Source: Tomocerus qinae
Lineage: Eukaryota > Arthropoda > Collembola > Entomobryomorpha > Tomoceridae
Assembly: GCA_020055645.1 (NCBI GenBank)
Contig: CM034546.1
Coordinates: 75,144,001-75,208,000 of the forward strand
Reading direction: 5' to 3'
Length of the DNA stretch: 64,000 nt
Positions 9,191 to 19,564 of this stretch are shown here, piece after piece. The translations under genes and the position numbers were made by a program. Position 1 is the first letter of the stretch, and every line of letters begins with the position of its first letter. Below the pieces are notes generated by a model. The model made no database searches and was not told the origin of the DNA. It saw only the letters and a list, made by a program, of their open reading frames with translations.

Positions 9191-10257
9191 TCATAATTTA
9201 ATAAGGACCCCTGAGCGGGTGCGGCTGGGTCCAACCTCCGCCGCTGGTGACACTTCACGAGTGCGGTAGGGACGTCTCACAGCAGGGGGCGCTATCGGGC
9301 TTTGATACTAAAAAATTGTAATTTATTTTTATTATCACAGGGACATGATTACAAAATAAATTTAAAAACTTACAAGAATTTCTTCTTCTTCAGAATCCGA
9401 TATTATTTCCGCGGGAATTTCATTTGGCGGGTTTGGCCGAGGTGCGCGGGTCACGCAGAGACGTAGAGCTTGGAGCATATTCCGGGGGACTTCAGCATTC
9501 CTGGCCAAAAGAGCGCGAAAACGTAGATATGTGTCAGGGACGACACGTAGTCCATAACGGTAGACGACGCCCCCTGCCATCGCCACGCCTACTACCACGC
9601 CAATTGCGATTCCTTGGGGAATTTAAAAAATATTTTTAATTTTAATTTTTGGTTGAATTTATAAAAGGCAATTTTTAATACTTTAATTAAATAATTCTTA
9701 CCAGCATAAATTTGCCCACCACCACCTTCATTTTCAACTTCACTAGTTGTTGACTGTACTGATGTTGGAGTAAAGGAAGGGCATCTGGCTGATAAATGTG
9801 GTCCTATGTAGTAGGACGATGGGCCAATGTCTCCTTCAGAAGGAAAGCATCCACTTGTACCGTTCATATAACGGGCAAACCAGCACCCCATATTGGCACA
9901 TTGGCGGCATAGCATTGTCAAATTACAACCTAAAAAATAATTTTTTCATTTAATAAATAATAAATTCAAATAGAGGTTTTCCCACAATCGGTTTCTTCCA
10001 GAAACCGATTGTGTGAAACCGTTTATTGCATCTGATTCTAATTAGACAATTTCCCACAATCGGTTTCTTCCAGAAACCGATTGTGGGAAACCGTTTATTG
10101 CATCTGATTCTAAATAGACATTTTCCCACAATCGGTTTCTTCCAGAAACCGATTGTGGGAAACCGTTTATCGCATCTGATTCCGAATGAATAGTCTATTG
10201 TAACAAATACCAATGATAATAATAATAATTTCAAATAATTGTTTTCATACCTGACAT
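9191..10257 (-). CDS. Four-exon gene for a small single-pass membrane protein
   Basis: By splice consensus the coding exons on the minus strand are 10251-10257, 9702-9929, 9374-9612 and 9191-9307, giving 196 residues with consistent phases (1, 1, 0). Acceptors and donors are all AG/GT (TTTTTTAG, GTAAGA, GTAAGT). An AATAAA lies at 9165-9170 on the minus strand, just past the stop. The N-terminal third is Cys-rich (MSGCNLTMLCRQCANMGCW) with no clear signal peptide. Residues about 78-95 form a Gly/Val/Ala transmembrane helix (IAIGVVVGVAMAGGVV); the tail holds an acidic patch (SDSEEEE) and ends in a Pro/Arg-rich segment. I recognise no family. It lies between the Polinton and the ML-GH28 gene and could be a host gene or Polinton cargo; introns argue for host. 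Confidence 0.55.
9981..10159. repeat. Three 72-bp tandem units, each with a 35-bp near-perfect palindrome
   Basis: Units begin at 9981, 10053 and 10125, an exact 72-base period. Each starts with an inverted repeat with arms CCCACAATCGGTTTC and its complement around a short TTCCA loop. The first copy has a changed base in the right arm. The array sits in intron 1 of the minus-strand membrane-protein gene. Confidence 0.9.
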
Positions 10258-10304
10258 CTTTGATTAATGAAAACAGTCTTGGCAAGTGCTTGGCAAGCAA
10301 TTTC

Positions 10305-10530
10305 GTCTCGGTGAGAAATTTGATAGTAAACCTTTAACAATAATTTTCACTCACAAATAATAAAAACAATCTTGACAAATTCGCCTACGGCTGTTCCAAA
10401 TTCGTCCTCACCGTGAAATTATGGTAGTAAACCTTCAACAATTTGCTGTCTATCTTTGACAAATTCACCCACGGCTGTTCCAAATTCGTCTTCACTGTTG
10501 GCGACAAGTAGAGTAAACCTTTAACAATTA
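10305..10530. repeat. Degenerate tandem repeat of about 70 bp
   Basis: Three diverged units near 10305, 10375 and 10450 share GACAAATTC, GGCTGTTCCAAATTCGTC and GTAAACCTT(T/C)AACAAT. They lie upstream of the minus-strand gene's first coding exon. They may be promoter-proximal repeats or part of an element end; no further identification. Confidence 0.7.
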
Positions 10531-10592
10531 CTTGTTGGTCACAAGATGAAGGAGAGAACGATTCATTTTTAAATGAACGCGCTCTGGTATTG

Positions 10593-10654
10593 TTTCACTA
10601 GACACAGTTGTGTCTAGTGAAACCAGCCGACCCCCTAAGACTCGGCTTAGGGGG
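10593..10654. repeat. Two adjacent perfect hairpins
   Basis: Positions 10593-10622 form 14-bp perfect arms (TTTCACTAGACACA and complement) around GT. Eight bases later, 10631-10654 form 9-bp arms (CCCCCTAAG / CTTAGGGGG) around six bases. Two stems side by side could be a cruciform-forming element end or a structured transcript. Confidence 0.85.
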
Positions 10655-10928
10655 TTGGTTGGGTGATTTGGTACATTTTGTTTAATTGCCATTACTACTA
10701 ATACTGTATATATAAAGGTTGGCAACTTAGTCTTTATAATTATAATATTAGAATGTTAATATCAGAAAGATATAAAATCCTTAGAAAACCAAAGATAAGC
10801 TACACAGCAGACTTTATTAAATAAATACTCTAGTTAGTTGTTTATTCCATTCGTGTAATATTTTTTGCATGTTTTGTTAAACTGTGATTAAAATCAATAA
10901 TTCTGTTTAACTGTTTCAAGTTATTTAG

Positions 10929-13278
10929 GATGAAAATATTAATATTTTAAGCATTGTTATTCCGTTGACATTTTCGTTGGATATACTGGCTTATCCCCAA
11001 TCAAAAGTACAACTGTGGGCTTCAAATCGCCAAGAAAGGCTTTCCTTCCAGAAAGATGCATGGTTGAATGCTGACTGCGGTAAATAATTCTAATTTATTG
11101 TAAATTTACTAAATTTAGTACCATAGTAATAAATATTGTACTAGTATTATATCATCCATATTATTATTATACTAAAAATTGACGCATACCAATTTCATTT
11201 TTACTATAATTTCTGCAAAATTATTTGTCAAATAAATACTGCCTACCTATAAATTTTTACCTTTTTCAATACAATTTATTTACTTATCTCCTCTATTTTG
11301 TTTAGGCTCTGCAGGGACAATTCTTGGAATGACAGTTGGAAACTGTACTGGAGTACCCGAGTGTAACATCATTACTAAAAGAAAGTTCAATATTCGTCTT
11401 CATTTTATTCCTAGTAAGTAGAAATTGTTTTCAATATTATATCAAAATCAAGTTATTTTGAGGCGTGCATTTAATTATGTACACTTTTATAATGTAGGTG
11501 TTGCTAGTTCTGATTTGCTTTGGATAATAAGTGCTGTAATTGATGACAGGGAAGTAAACATGCTGGTTGACACAATAGAAGGTTCTGTTCTACCTGGTGT
11601 TGCTTATACCATTGATTATTCTCTGATGTTTGGTAGTCAATCGGAAGGGGTATTCAGTTTCCCTAATTTTAATTTTCATATTATTACCTATACAGTAAAT
11701 ATAAATATATAATTATAAATCATGAAAAAGTGAAATATTTTTTATTCTAGACGAAGTTTCTGACGAAATTTAAAATAATTGACCGATCGTCGACAATATA
11801 TGAAATCTGCAGCTCTATAACATTGGATCTTAGTACTTGGCACATGGTTCCTGAAATCCTTAGTAGAATCAAAGCTCCAACATTCCCAGATCAAGATTTT
11901 GTGATAACAGACTACGGGGCTGTAGCCGATGGGGAAACTGACAATACTGATGCTTTTAAAATTGCTATACTGAACTGTAATATTGCTGGGGGTGGGCGAG
12001 TCGTCGTTCCAACAGTAATGACTGATCAACAATATTTTATTAATTATCTACAAATATCTTAACGCTGACTTATAATACTTTGTGTGTTGGAATTAGGGAT
12101 TCTTCTTAACAAGCGCGATTAGGCTTTTGAGTAACGTAAATCTTCACTTGACATCTGGAGCCACGGTTCTATTTACTCAAGACACTAGCAAGTATCCAAA
12201 TGTTTTAAGTCGTTGGGAAGGAATGGAACTGATGAACTACTCTCCACTTATTTATGCTTTTGAAGCTGAAAATATTACAATCACTGGAACAGGCGTACTT
12301 GACGGAAATAGCGACTGCGAGCATTGGTGGCCTTGGAAGGGAAGAAATTCCAATCTGGAGAAATTATGCGGAATTATCGAAGGATTCCCGACTCAGGAGG
12401 AAGATCGAAATATTCTTCTTGACATGGTCGAGAGAAATGTGTCTGTAGAAGAAAGAGTATTTGGGGAGGGACATTATTTACGTCCTCAATTTGTGCAGCC
12501 CTACCGTAGTAAAAATGTTCTGATCGAAGACATCACTTTGATTCGTTCTCCAATGTGGATTCTGAATCCTGTCCTCTGTGAAAATGTTATTGTCCGAGGC
12601 GTGACTATCAACAGCACCGGACCAAACTCAGACGGATGTGATCCAGAATCGTGCAAAGATGTTCTGATTGAAAACGTCAAGTTCCAAACGGGGGACGATT
12701 GCGTTGCAGTTAAATCTGGAAGAAATGCTGACGGACGAAGACTGAATGTCACTTCTGAAAATATTATCATTCAGAATTGCGAAATGGAAGATGGACACGG
12801 CGCTTTTTCTATCGGCAGTGAAATATCTGGGGGAGCCAAACACATATTTTTCCAGAACTGCTCAATGAACAGCCCCAATTTGGAACAGGCGTTAATATTC
12901 AAAAACAACGCTGTAAGGGGAGGTCTAATTCAAGATATCTTCATCAGGAATATTCGTATTAATGAATTGTACACAGGACCAAGTCTGACCAGAGGAATGG
13001 CACTGTCGATTGATTTTTACTACGAAGAAGGACCAGCAGGAAATTACAGGCCCATTGTCAATAATGTCGACATCCGCAATGTAACGTCGTCTACCGCTAA
13101 TTACGCTTTGTACCTACGCGGATATCCTGAATACCATATTGATGACATTCGACTCTACGATTGTCATTTTGAAGAAGTTGTTCTACCGAATGTCATTGAA
13201 AATGTTAACTTTCTTTCCCTTTCCAATGTCACTGTTAATGGACAAATAATCAATGGAACTTCAGTTAGTTATAGTTAA
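10929..13278 (+). CDS. ML (NPC2-like) domain fused to GH28 pectinase
   Basis: Coding exons by consensus and phase: 10929-11079, 11306-11413, 11498-11649, 11751-12014, 12097-13278; about 618 residues. A hydrophobic stretch (LSIVIPLTFSLDILA) suggests a signal peptide, but an initiator in this frame is not visible: the ATG at 10930 is in another frame and stops after six codons. Either a short first exon is missed or the start is shifted. Residues about 47-163 match an ML/MD-2-type lipid-binding domain (ADCGSAGTI, NCTGVPEC, closing Cys in YEICSS); the usual middle disulfide pair is absent. Exon 4 continues unbroken from ML into GH28 (VITDYGAVADG, about residue 188). GH28 landmarks are present: NSDGCD, TGDDC and GHG; the RIK site reads IFK. 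GH28 hydrolyses polygalacturonan. Its style (RWEGMEL, NYSPLIY) is bacterial. Confidence 0.82.
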
Positions 13279-14949
13279 TTACTTAATTCTATTGCTTGAC
13301 GCTGTAACTGTAACCGTTGCGATTAATAATATCCACTTTTTAAAATTCATAAAAAAAATTTTGTAAAAAGATACCAGTGCTTTTTATTCAGTATTTGTAG
13401 ATATGAAAATTTCAACTTTATTTTTTTCGATATTAAAATAACGTTGCTAATGAGAATTGGTTTTAGCTCACCCGAGGAAGGAGCTAGCGTATAGAATCGT
13501 TCTCCGGTTAATTAACACGAACCTTCAAATGAATAAACGAAATTTCACACAAAATGGTGTTTTTCATCTACAAAATATTTAATGCCGCCTTTACCAAAAA
13601 CTTAAATTAGTAACAAACGAGTTAAAACCTAAAAATAATTAACCTAATAAATTTGATGCTCAGTATATAATTTGTTTTACCTTGGCCTTTACTTGGCAGC
13701 CGAAATCACGTGAATTCAATTTACAGTTTACATGCCGTTAAGCACCGCCCTTCTATGGAACTAAAATCTAGAGTGTATACAACCGCTCAAACAACCGCTA
13801 TTTATTAATTTCTATCATTTCATTTCACGACCCTGTTTATATTAAATGGCTTGACGTAAACGTTTAACATCAGTAATTAACAGTTCAATACGTAGCGATT
13901 TCTTTTCTGCGTGGGCACAGACTTCATAATTTAAAGCCAAGATAGCAAATAAAACCTTTCGTAGAAATAGAAATAAACGTTGATTACATATTGTTATATT
14001 TCATTTATGCTTGAACGGTTACATACAGCACCGGTTGCTTTGGCTAAAAATGCCCTGTGACTAATCTTCTTAGTCAAACTCTATCTAGCTACATTATTCA
14101 GTTAAGTTTTTATTTGCTGGTTTTTTATTTCATACTTTTACTTATGCTTTTAAATTACACATTACATAATATAATAGTAGGTACCCATTTTTATAGCATA
14201 CCCAGTAATTTTTAAAAGTATACATGACATAATCCACTTTCGTGTTTATTTGAACTTTTATTTCATTATATAATTTTTCATGGCGACATGAGACGGCACG
14301 TTAAGGTACATATTAAGTCTGAAAACAGTATTATTTGTAGCAGACGATTCGGAAATTAGAATTTTCGTTCTTCCTCTTAACGCATCACTAGAATCACTAC
14401 TATATAATTAGGCCATTAGGTTTTCTTTCTTTTATCATCAATTGCTGTGTAAAGTTTGCCTGCGATTTTAGAATATTTTTATTTCGAACCAGGAGACTCT
14501 GCAGTGAACTTCTTATATTATAATATACTAGTAACTAAACTATAATAAATTTCCTCGACTTCTTGTAACTATTTCCGTAGACAAGATTGCTACCTATGTG
14601 TAAAAGGGGATTAAATATACTCATAGATTGCCACAGCTAAGTGACGGACCACACCAATATTAGTCCAATCCAATAAAAGAGATCCAGTGGGAAACAACGC
14701 TGCCTCATCCTATCTACACTAATTAAACTCCTTACGCCTGTCCTTATCAATCAACACAGAACTGCGCTCAAAAAATTCTTAAAATTCGTTGCTTACTGGG
14801 ATTCATCGTCATTATTTCCTTCTTGAAAATTGTTTCCACTATACTGCATAGGGGACCTAACCAACTATAAAAAATAACTGTATGTATCAATTTTTACACA
14901 TCTCAAAAACAAAATTTGAGGCTGTAAATCAAGAAAACTCGTATTGATA
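13279..14949. other. Intergenic, no gene seen
   Basis: AT-rich DNA of about 1.7 kb between the ML-GH28 gene and a chemoreceptor. No coding exon with splice support, RNA gene or repeat stood out on either strand. Confidence 0.6.
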
Positions 14950-16327
14950 ATGATTTCAAAAAAGTACTTGAGATGCTTGGCATTCTCGGTAAAAATGGCA
15001 CTGTTCTTTGGTGGGCTGTCTTATCGGTGGGATGAAAAACGAAGCATCATGATAAAGACCAATTCTAAGTTCCAATCACTGAAATGCACTGCTGTCATGT
15101 GTACCCTATTAACACATATATTTGTAGCGACTATCAGACTATTGCATCACTTTTCCATTACGGGCATTTTAAAAGATCATGAAGCTAACTTAACTTTTGC
15201 CATAGCAGTAGCTGTTCTGCCACTTTTTATTATGGCCATTCAAAACCTAAGAGTTTCTAAGCAGTTGGTCCATTGTGGAAATATATCTCGGCTTCTCATG
15301 TTGAAATTTTCAAGTAAGTGAGAAATCCTTGTAAAGATTATTTTATTTACTTCTAATAACATTAATTTTTTTGAATTTCATCTTTATAAATTGTTATTAC
15401 AGAGGAGCACTTCAAAAATCCTAAACTAAACATTACATCCACACTGGATAATTTACTCGTCATAGCGTCAATCGTAGTTTTCAGCATGCCTTCATATGCA
15501 CCTGTTTTCTACTACTACACGCAAGATTCAATGTTACATTTACCAAATTTAATTCCAAGCCAATATCGAGGGGATAATTATTTCTACTACATGATTGTGC
15601 TTGTGTATCTACTAATCTTAACATTTTATTTTTATGGAATTACATCGTATATATGGTGTTCACTTTTAATTCACTTGATGAATTTCTACTGCATTATAAA
15701 AGTCTGTAAAGAAATAAGGTAAATTCCGTCGTAGTTGAATTAAAGGAATCATTGTCTTAAGTAATAATAATGATGAGGAGAAGGTAATTTCGGTTTGAAA
15801 ATTGCTAATTAATTAACTTTAATTTCAATTTCAGCTATGAGAAAAAATCACAACTAACAAAGGATTCAGCGAGAGAAATTGAATCGATGGTGAACATTGT
15901 ACGATCGCTCCATATAATAATGCAAGTTTTTGACGAAGCATACCGATATTATTTTGTACCATTAAGGTCAATACTTTTGAGATCTGTGGTTACGTGTAAT
16001 TTCCTTCTCATTACCTCTCATTCAACAATGAATGTATTGGAGATGACAGTGTTATTAAATGGCATATTGAATTGTGTTTGTGTATGGTTGGGAGTAATTA
16101 TTGCAGGAGCGTATTTACACAAAGCAAGCAAAAGGTGCAAAAGGTCCTGGAAATTGTATTCGAACTCCAGCAATCAAAAAGTTGAACATTATGTTCAAAA
16201 ATTCTGTTTATCTTGGAAGCCAATGCAGATAAAAATTGGGGACGTCTCATCAATTTCTCGAAAAACAATTCTACGATATATTTCTGTGATAAGTAGAGGC
16301 ACGATGAAATTGTTATTTGTAAAATAA
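14950..16327 (+). CDS. Seven-transmembrane chemoreceptor (insect gustatory receptor type)
   Basis: Three exons, 14950-15313, 15403-15718 and 15835-16327, join in phases 1 and 2 to give 390 residues, the usual size for arthropod gustatory/odorant receptors. Several hydrophobic helices are visible (AVAVLPLFIMAI, LVYLLILTFYFYG, NCVCVWLGVIIAGAYL), and the C-terminal part carries the family's last helix region with conserved Ser/Thr and a basic end. The first ATG in frame was chosen at 14950. AATAAA overlaps the stop at 16323. Ligand cannot be told. The paired receptor at 26.8 kb has the same three-exon design, so both probably belong to one expanded family. No stop or frame lesion seen. Confidence 0.8.
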
Positions 16328-17469
16328 AGGATTGATTGTGTAGAAATACTACATGTAGATGGAAGAGTATTATTATATGTAGGTATTCATTTAATTATTG
16401 CAAAATTAAAATCAGATCTTCATTCTTTTAATTTAAGCTTTATCCGACCTCGTTATCAATCTGACGGCCTCTAAAGCAGAAGAATTACTGTCACATTCGA
16501 GCACTTTATTTTACTGTACCCTTTCTTTTATTCAGTACTTCTAAAATCTATTTTCCATAAACTCCAATTTCCTTTTCTAAAAGTAACCGGAAATTCCCTT
16601 TGTTGTTAAATGAATAATTCATTTTGATGCTATGTATTTTATGAACTAAATGCCAATTCCGTTTTAAAAAATGCTAATTATTTTGTTTTATCTTATATGG
16701 CCTTTCAATATTAGTAGGTAATCTAAACTCATTCATGTATAGGCAATAATAGACAATAATTTTTTCATCTAAACTAATTTAAACTGGGGATGGAGAAAAC
16801 CTAGTTGGCTATGTTATTACAGTAACAAACATGTACACATTTTTCAAATAAATTGTTCAAAACTATCCACTTATATACACAAATGACAATTACGACCTTA
16901 ATAGTATACTCTTTTCAAAAGCATTCATTTCCTTTCCAACACACGAAAAAGAAACTCGTACATAAAATTATAGTTTCTGTAACTATCAATTTATATTAAA
17001 ACCACTACAATTCTTAGGTTTCTTCGTGGAAATTGTAAACCATTGAAGGAATTAAACGTAATTTAACAAAATAACAATAAATTCAGATTGACGAATTTAA
17101 TTTTCGGTGGATATAAATGTTATAGTTAAATGACTACAGTGTAGAAAGCCCAAATTGGTATACCTATATACTTTATATAGATTATAGAATAGATGATTCC
17201 GAATAAAAGACATTAAACAATTGCATGATGTTAGCAATTAGTATCTATCAAAATCCCTACGCTTTAGGGCGTTTCTTAGGAATGACATGTAAAATGATGT
17301 AATTACTAAACCAGTATTTATGTATAGTGAATATGACAATTACCTATGACTAATTAATAGTATCGTAAGTTGCATTATTTTGAAATGATTTTGAACTTTA
17401 TGTTATGGGCTGGCTTCCGAAAAACATGATGAAAAAAACCTTGATTGATTGATTGATACTACTCATGAT
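16328..17469. other. Intergenic, no gene seen
   Basis: AT-rich DNA without recognisable coding exons. A short GATT run (four units) lies just before the transposon at 17470. Confidence 0.6.
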
Positions 17470-17851
17470 CAGAGTTCTATTTTAGCCGGCTTTTTTACAT
17501 TTTACCCACCCACCCGGGCAAAAGGGGCAAAGGGGGCAAAAGGGGTAAAAGGGGCAAAAAGTCTAAACCGTAGTTCATCTACCAAAATAGATGTCGCGTC
17601 GATGTCTCTTCGTTTATACGTACCAAAAAACAGGCTTACTAGAATATCATTAACTCCGAATTTCAATGGCAAACAGTTAGTTTACTTGCGTGAGTTAAGT
17701 TTGAAATTTTTTTGTGCTATTTTTAAAACCTTAATTTTACTTTTGCCCCTTTTGCCCCTTTTGCCCACTAGCCACCTGACATTTTGCCCGCCCACTAGCC
17801 ACTTTTGCCCCCTAGCCACCTAGCCACTACCCACCGGCCAGTTGAACTCTG
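17470..17851. mobile_element. Non-autonomous hAT element (MITE), 382 bp
   Basis: The ends are CAGAGTTC and GAACTCTG, and both sides are flanked by the 8-bp direct duplication CTCATGAT (17462-17469 and 17852-17859). Eight-base target duplications and CAG-type ends are typical of hAT elements. The interior is a run of GGGCAAAA units on the left and its complement TTTTGCCCC on the right, so the whole element can fold back. No transposase. Confidence 0.9.
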
Positions 17852-17859
17852 CTCATGAT

Positions 17860-18266
17860 ACAACATGCCCTTGATAATCTTCGAGAACCTCGGCCCTGGT
17901 GATAGGGATATATATCAACATGTCATATAAGCATATGCCTAACGAAAAAATTATACATATGTATATAAATACATTAATTTTTACGTGTATAAATAAATAA
18001 TAATTAAGTATACCAGCCTAAATACCATTGCATTATAATGTATATCAGCAATCGAATGAAGAGAATTTCAACAGAAAATACTGTTTCTGCAAAACATCCA
18101 CTTATATTTAATATCAATCTACTTATCTACTGGTATAAAATTCCACTTTGGAAACATTCGTGGTTAGTAGCACTGCTTACGATCCAAATCGAACAACCAT
18201 AATTATACAAAGCCTCAATACTATATATTGAGTAGGAAAACAAAAAATAGAATACAAAGCTTTACG
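17860..18266. other. Intergenic, upstream region of the CUB gene
   Basis: About 400 bases with no gene; presumably contains the promoter of the CUB-domain gene. No clear motif beyond AT-rich words. Confidence 0.4.
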
Positions 18267-19564
18267 ATGAAGAATTTTACAAATAAATTATTTCTTGGTG
18301 TATCTCTGATACTAATCTTTACAATTTCTCATGGCCGTTCCAGCTTACTTAAAAGTAACATGGAAGACTTAAGTAAGATTAAAAGTTAATAATTATCATT
18401 GGTGGTATGTAAAAAGAAATTTTAATGTTACACAATCCAAATAACTTGTTTAGGTGCCAAGAACAAATTTTCGAGCTTTCAAGAAACTACGCCAACCCCA
18501 GAACCAATTAGTAAGTCAACTAGAATTAAAATTTGATAAAATGAAATACGAAAGCATCCAAGTGTAAATATATTATAACATTTTTGATGTTAGTCTCAGA
18601 ATGCGGTGGCGTACTTGAAGGGACGTCGGGAATAATTGAATATTCCATAGACCATGAATATAATGACTCCTTACGTTGCCTTTGGACCATTCGTACTAAC
18701 CCGCCAACCACACATATAGAATTAACTAAAGAATTCAGTGCATTTGAATTTCCTTACGACTATCTCACAGCATTCAGTTTTGTGGCAAGGAGTGGCCTAA
18801 ATTCAACGGAAATTATGTAAATTTTTCACAAATTTTAATTTCTCTGCCATGCAGTAAAAAATCCATGTTTTCATACTCTAAATAGATTTACTCTCTTTTA
18901 CCGACGTTTTTAGAGTTTTGCGATTTAAAAAGTAATTAAATTATATCAATGATATAGGGGAGTGACAACAAACAAATCGGAGACAGTATTGATGACCGGA
19001 TCTGTAGTGATACTTCAATTTTCGTCCGACATGTACATCACGGGAATGGGATTCCGCCTTCGATTCAGAGCCGCTGGAGAACCTCAGCCTCTTATTGCCC
19101 ACAGCTACGACATGAATTCCGGGGAATCTCCCTCCATTGTAGACTACTACTTTGGCAACAATTCCTATCACGATAATGATCTATCTACATTTGTTTTATC
19201 CACCGATTATAAGGCAAGCTCAGGGAAATTTTATCAGTTGAAAATTACTTTTTATTCATTGGAAAATTCCTCTGGATGTGCTCATGATGCTATTATAGTC
19301 TACGTAATTGACCGAGACAATATTCAACAATTTGCTAAGTAAGTCACACTTCACACTTTCCTGGCTTTTCTCTTAAACTAGTATATTAGTGTGGTATTTG
19401 AAAACCTAGATAATATTCATTCTTTTATTATTTAAACTTTTAGGCTTTGTGGAGACTCTGCTACAGGTGTCACCTATTCTGTAGATACATCGTTTGTGAT
19501 AGTGTTTTATAGTGATGAATCCATTGGGAAGTCGGGATTTAAAGCATTATGGGAAAAACAATAA
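18267..19564 (+). CDS. Secreted protein with two CUB domains
   Basis: Five exons: 18267-18372, 18454-18510, 18594-18816, 18958-19338 and 19444-19564, with phases 1, 1, 2, 2 and consensus borders; 295 residues. The N-terminus is a signal peptide (NKLFLGVSLILIFTISHG). A short Thr/Pro linker (ETTPTPEP) leads to a first CUB domain (ECGGVLEG, RCLWTI, VVILQFSSDMYITGMGF) and a second, shorter CUB-like half (GCAHDAIIVYV, LCGDSATG, IVFYSDES, GFKALW). CUB domains mediate protein or sugar binding in extracellular proteins. No protease domain follows, so it is CUB-only. AATAAA overlaps the end at 19563. Function in the animal is unknown. Confidence 0.82.

Noticed and set aside
12501-12843. Open frames antisense to the GH28 exon
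   Set aside because: Shadow frames over a strongly supported coding exon.
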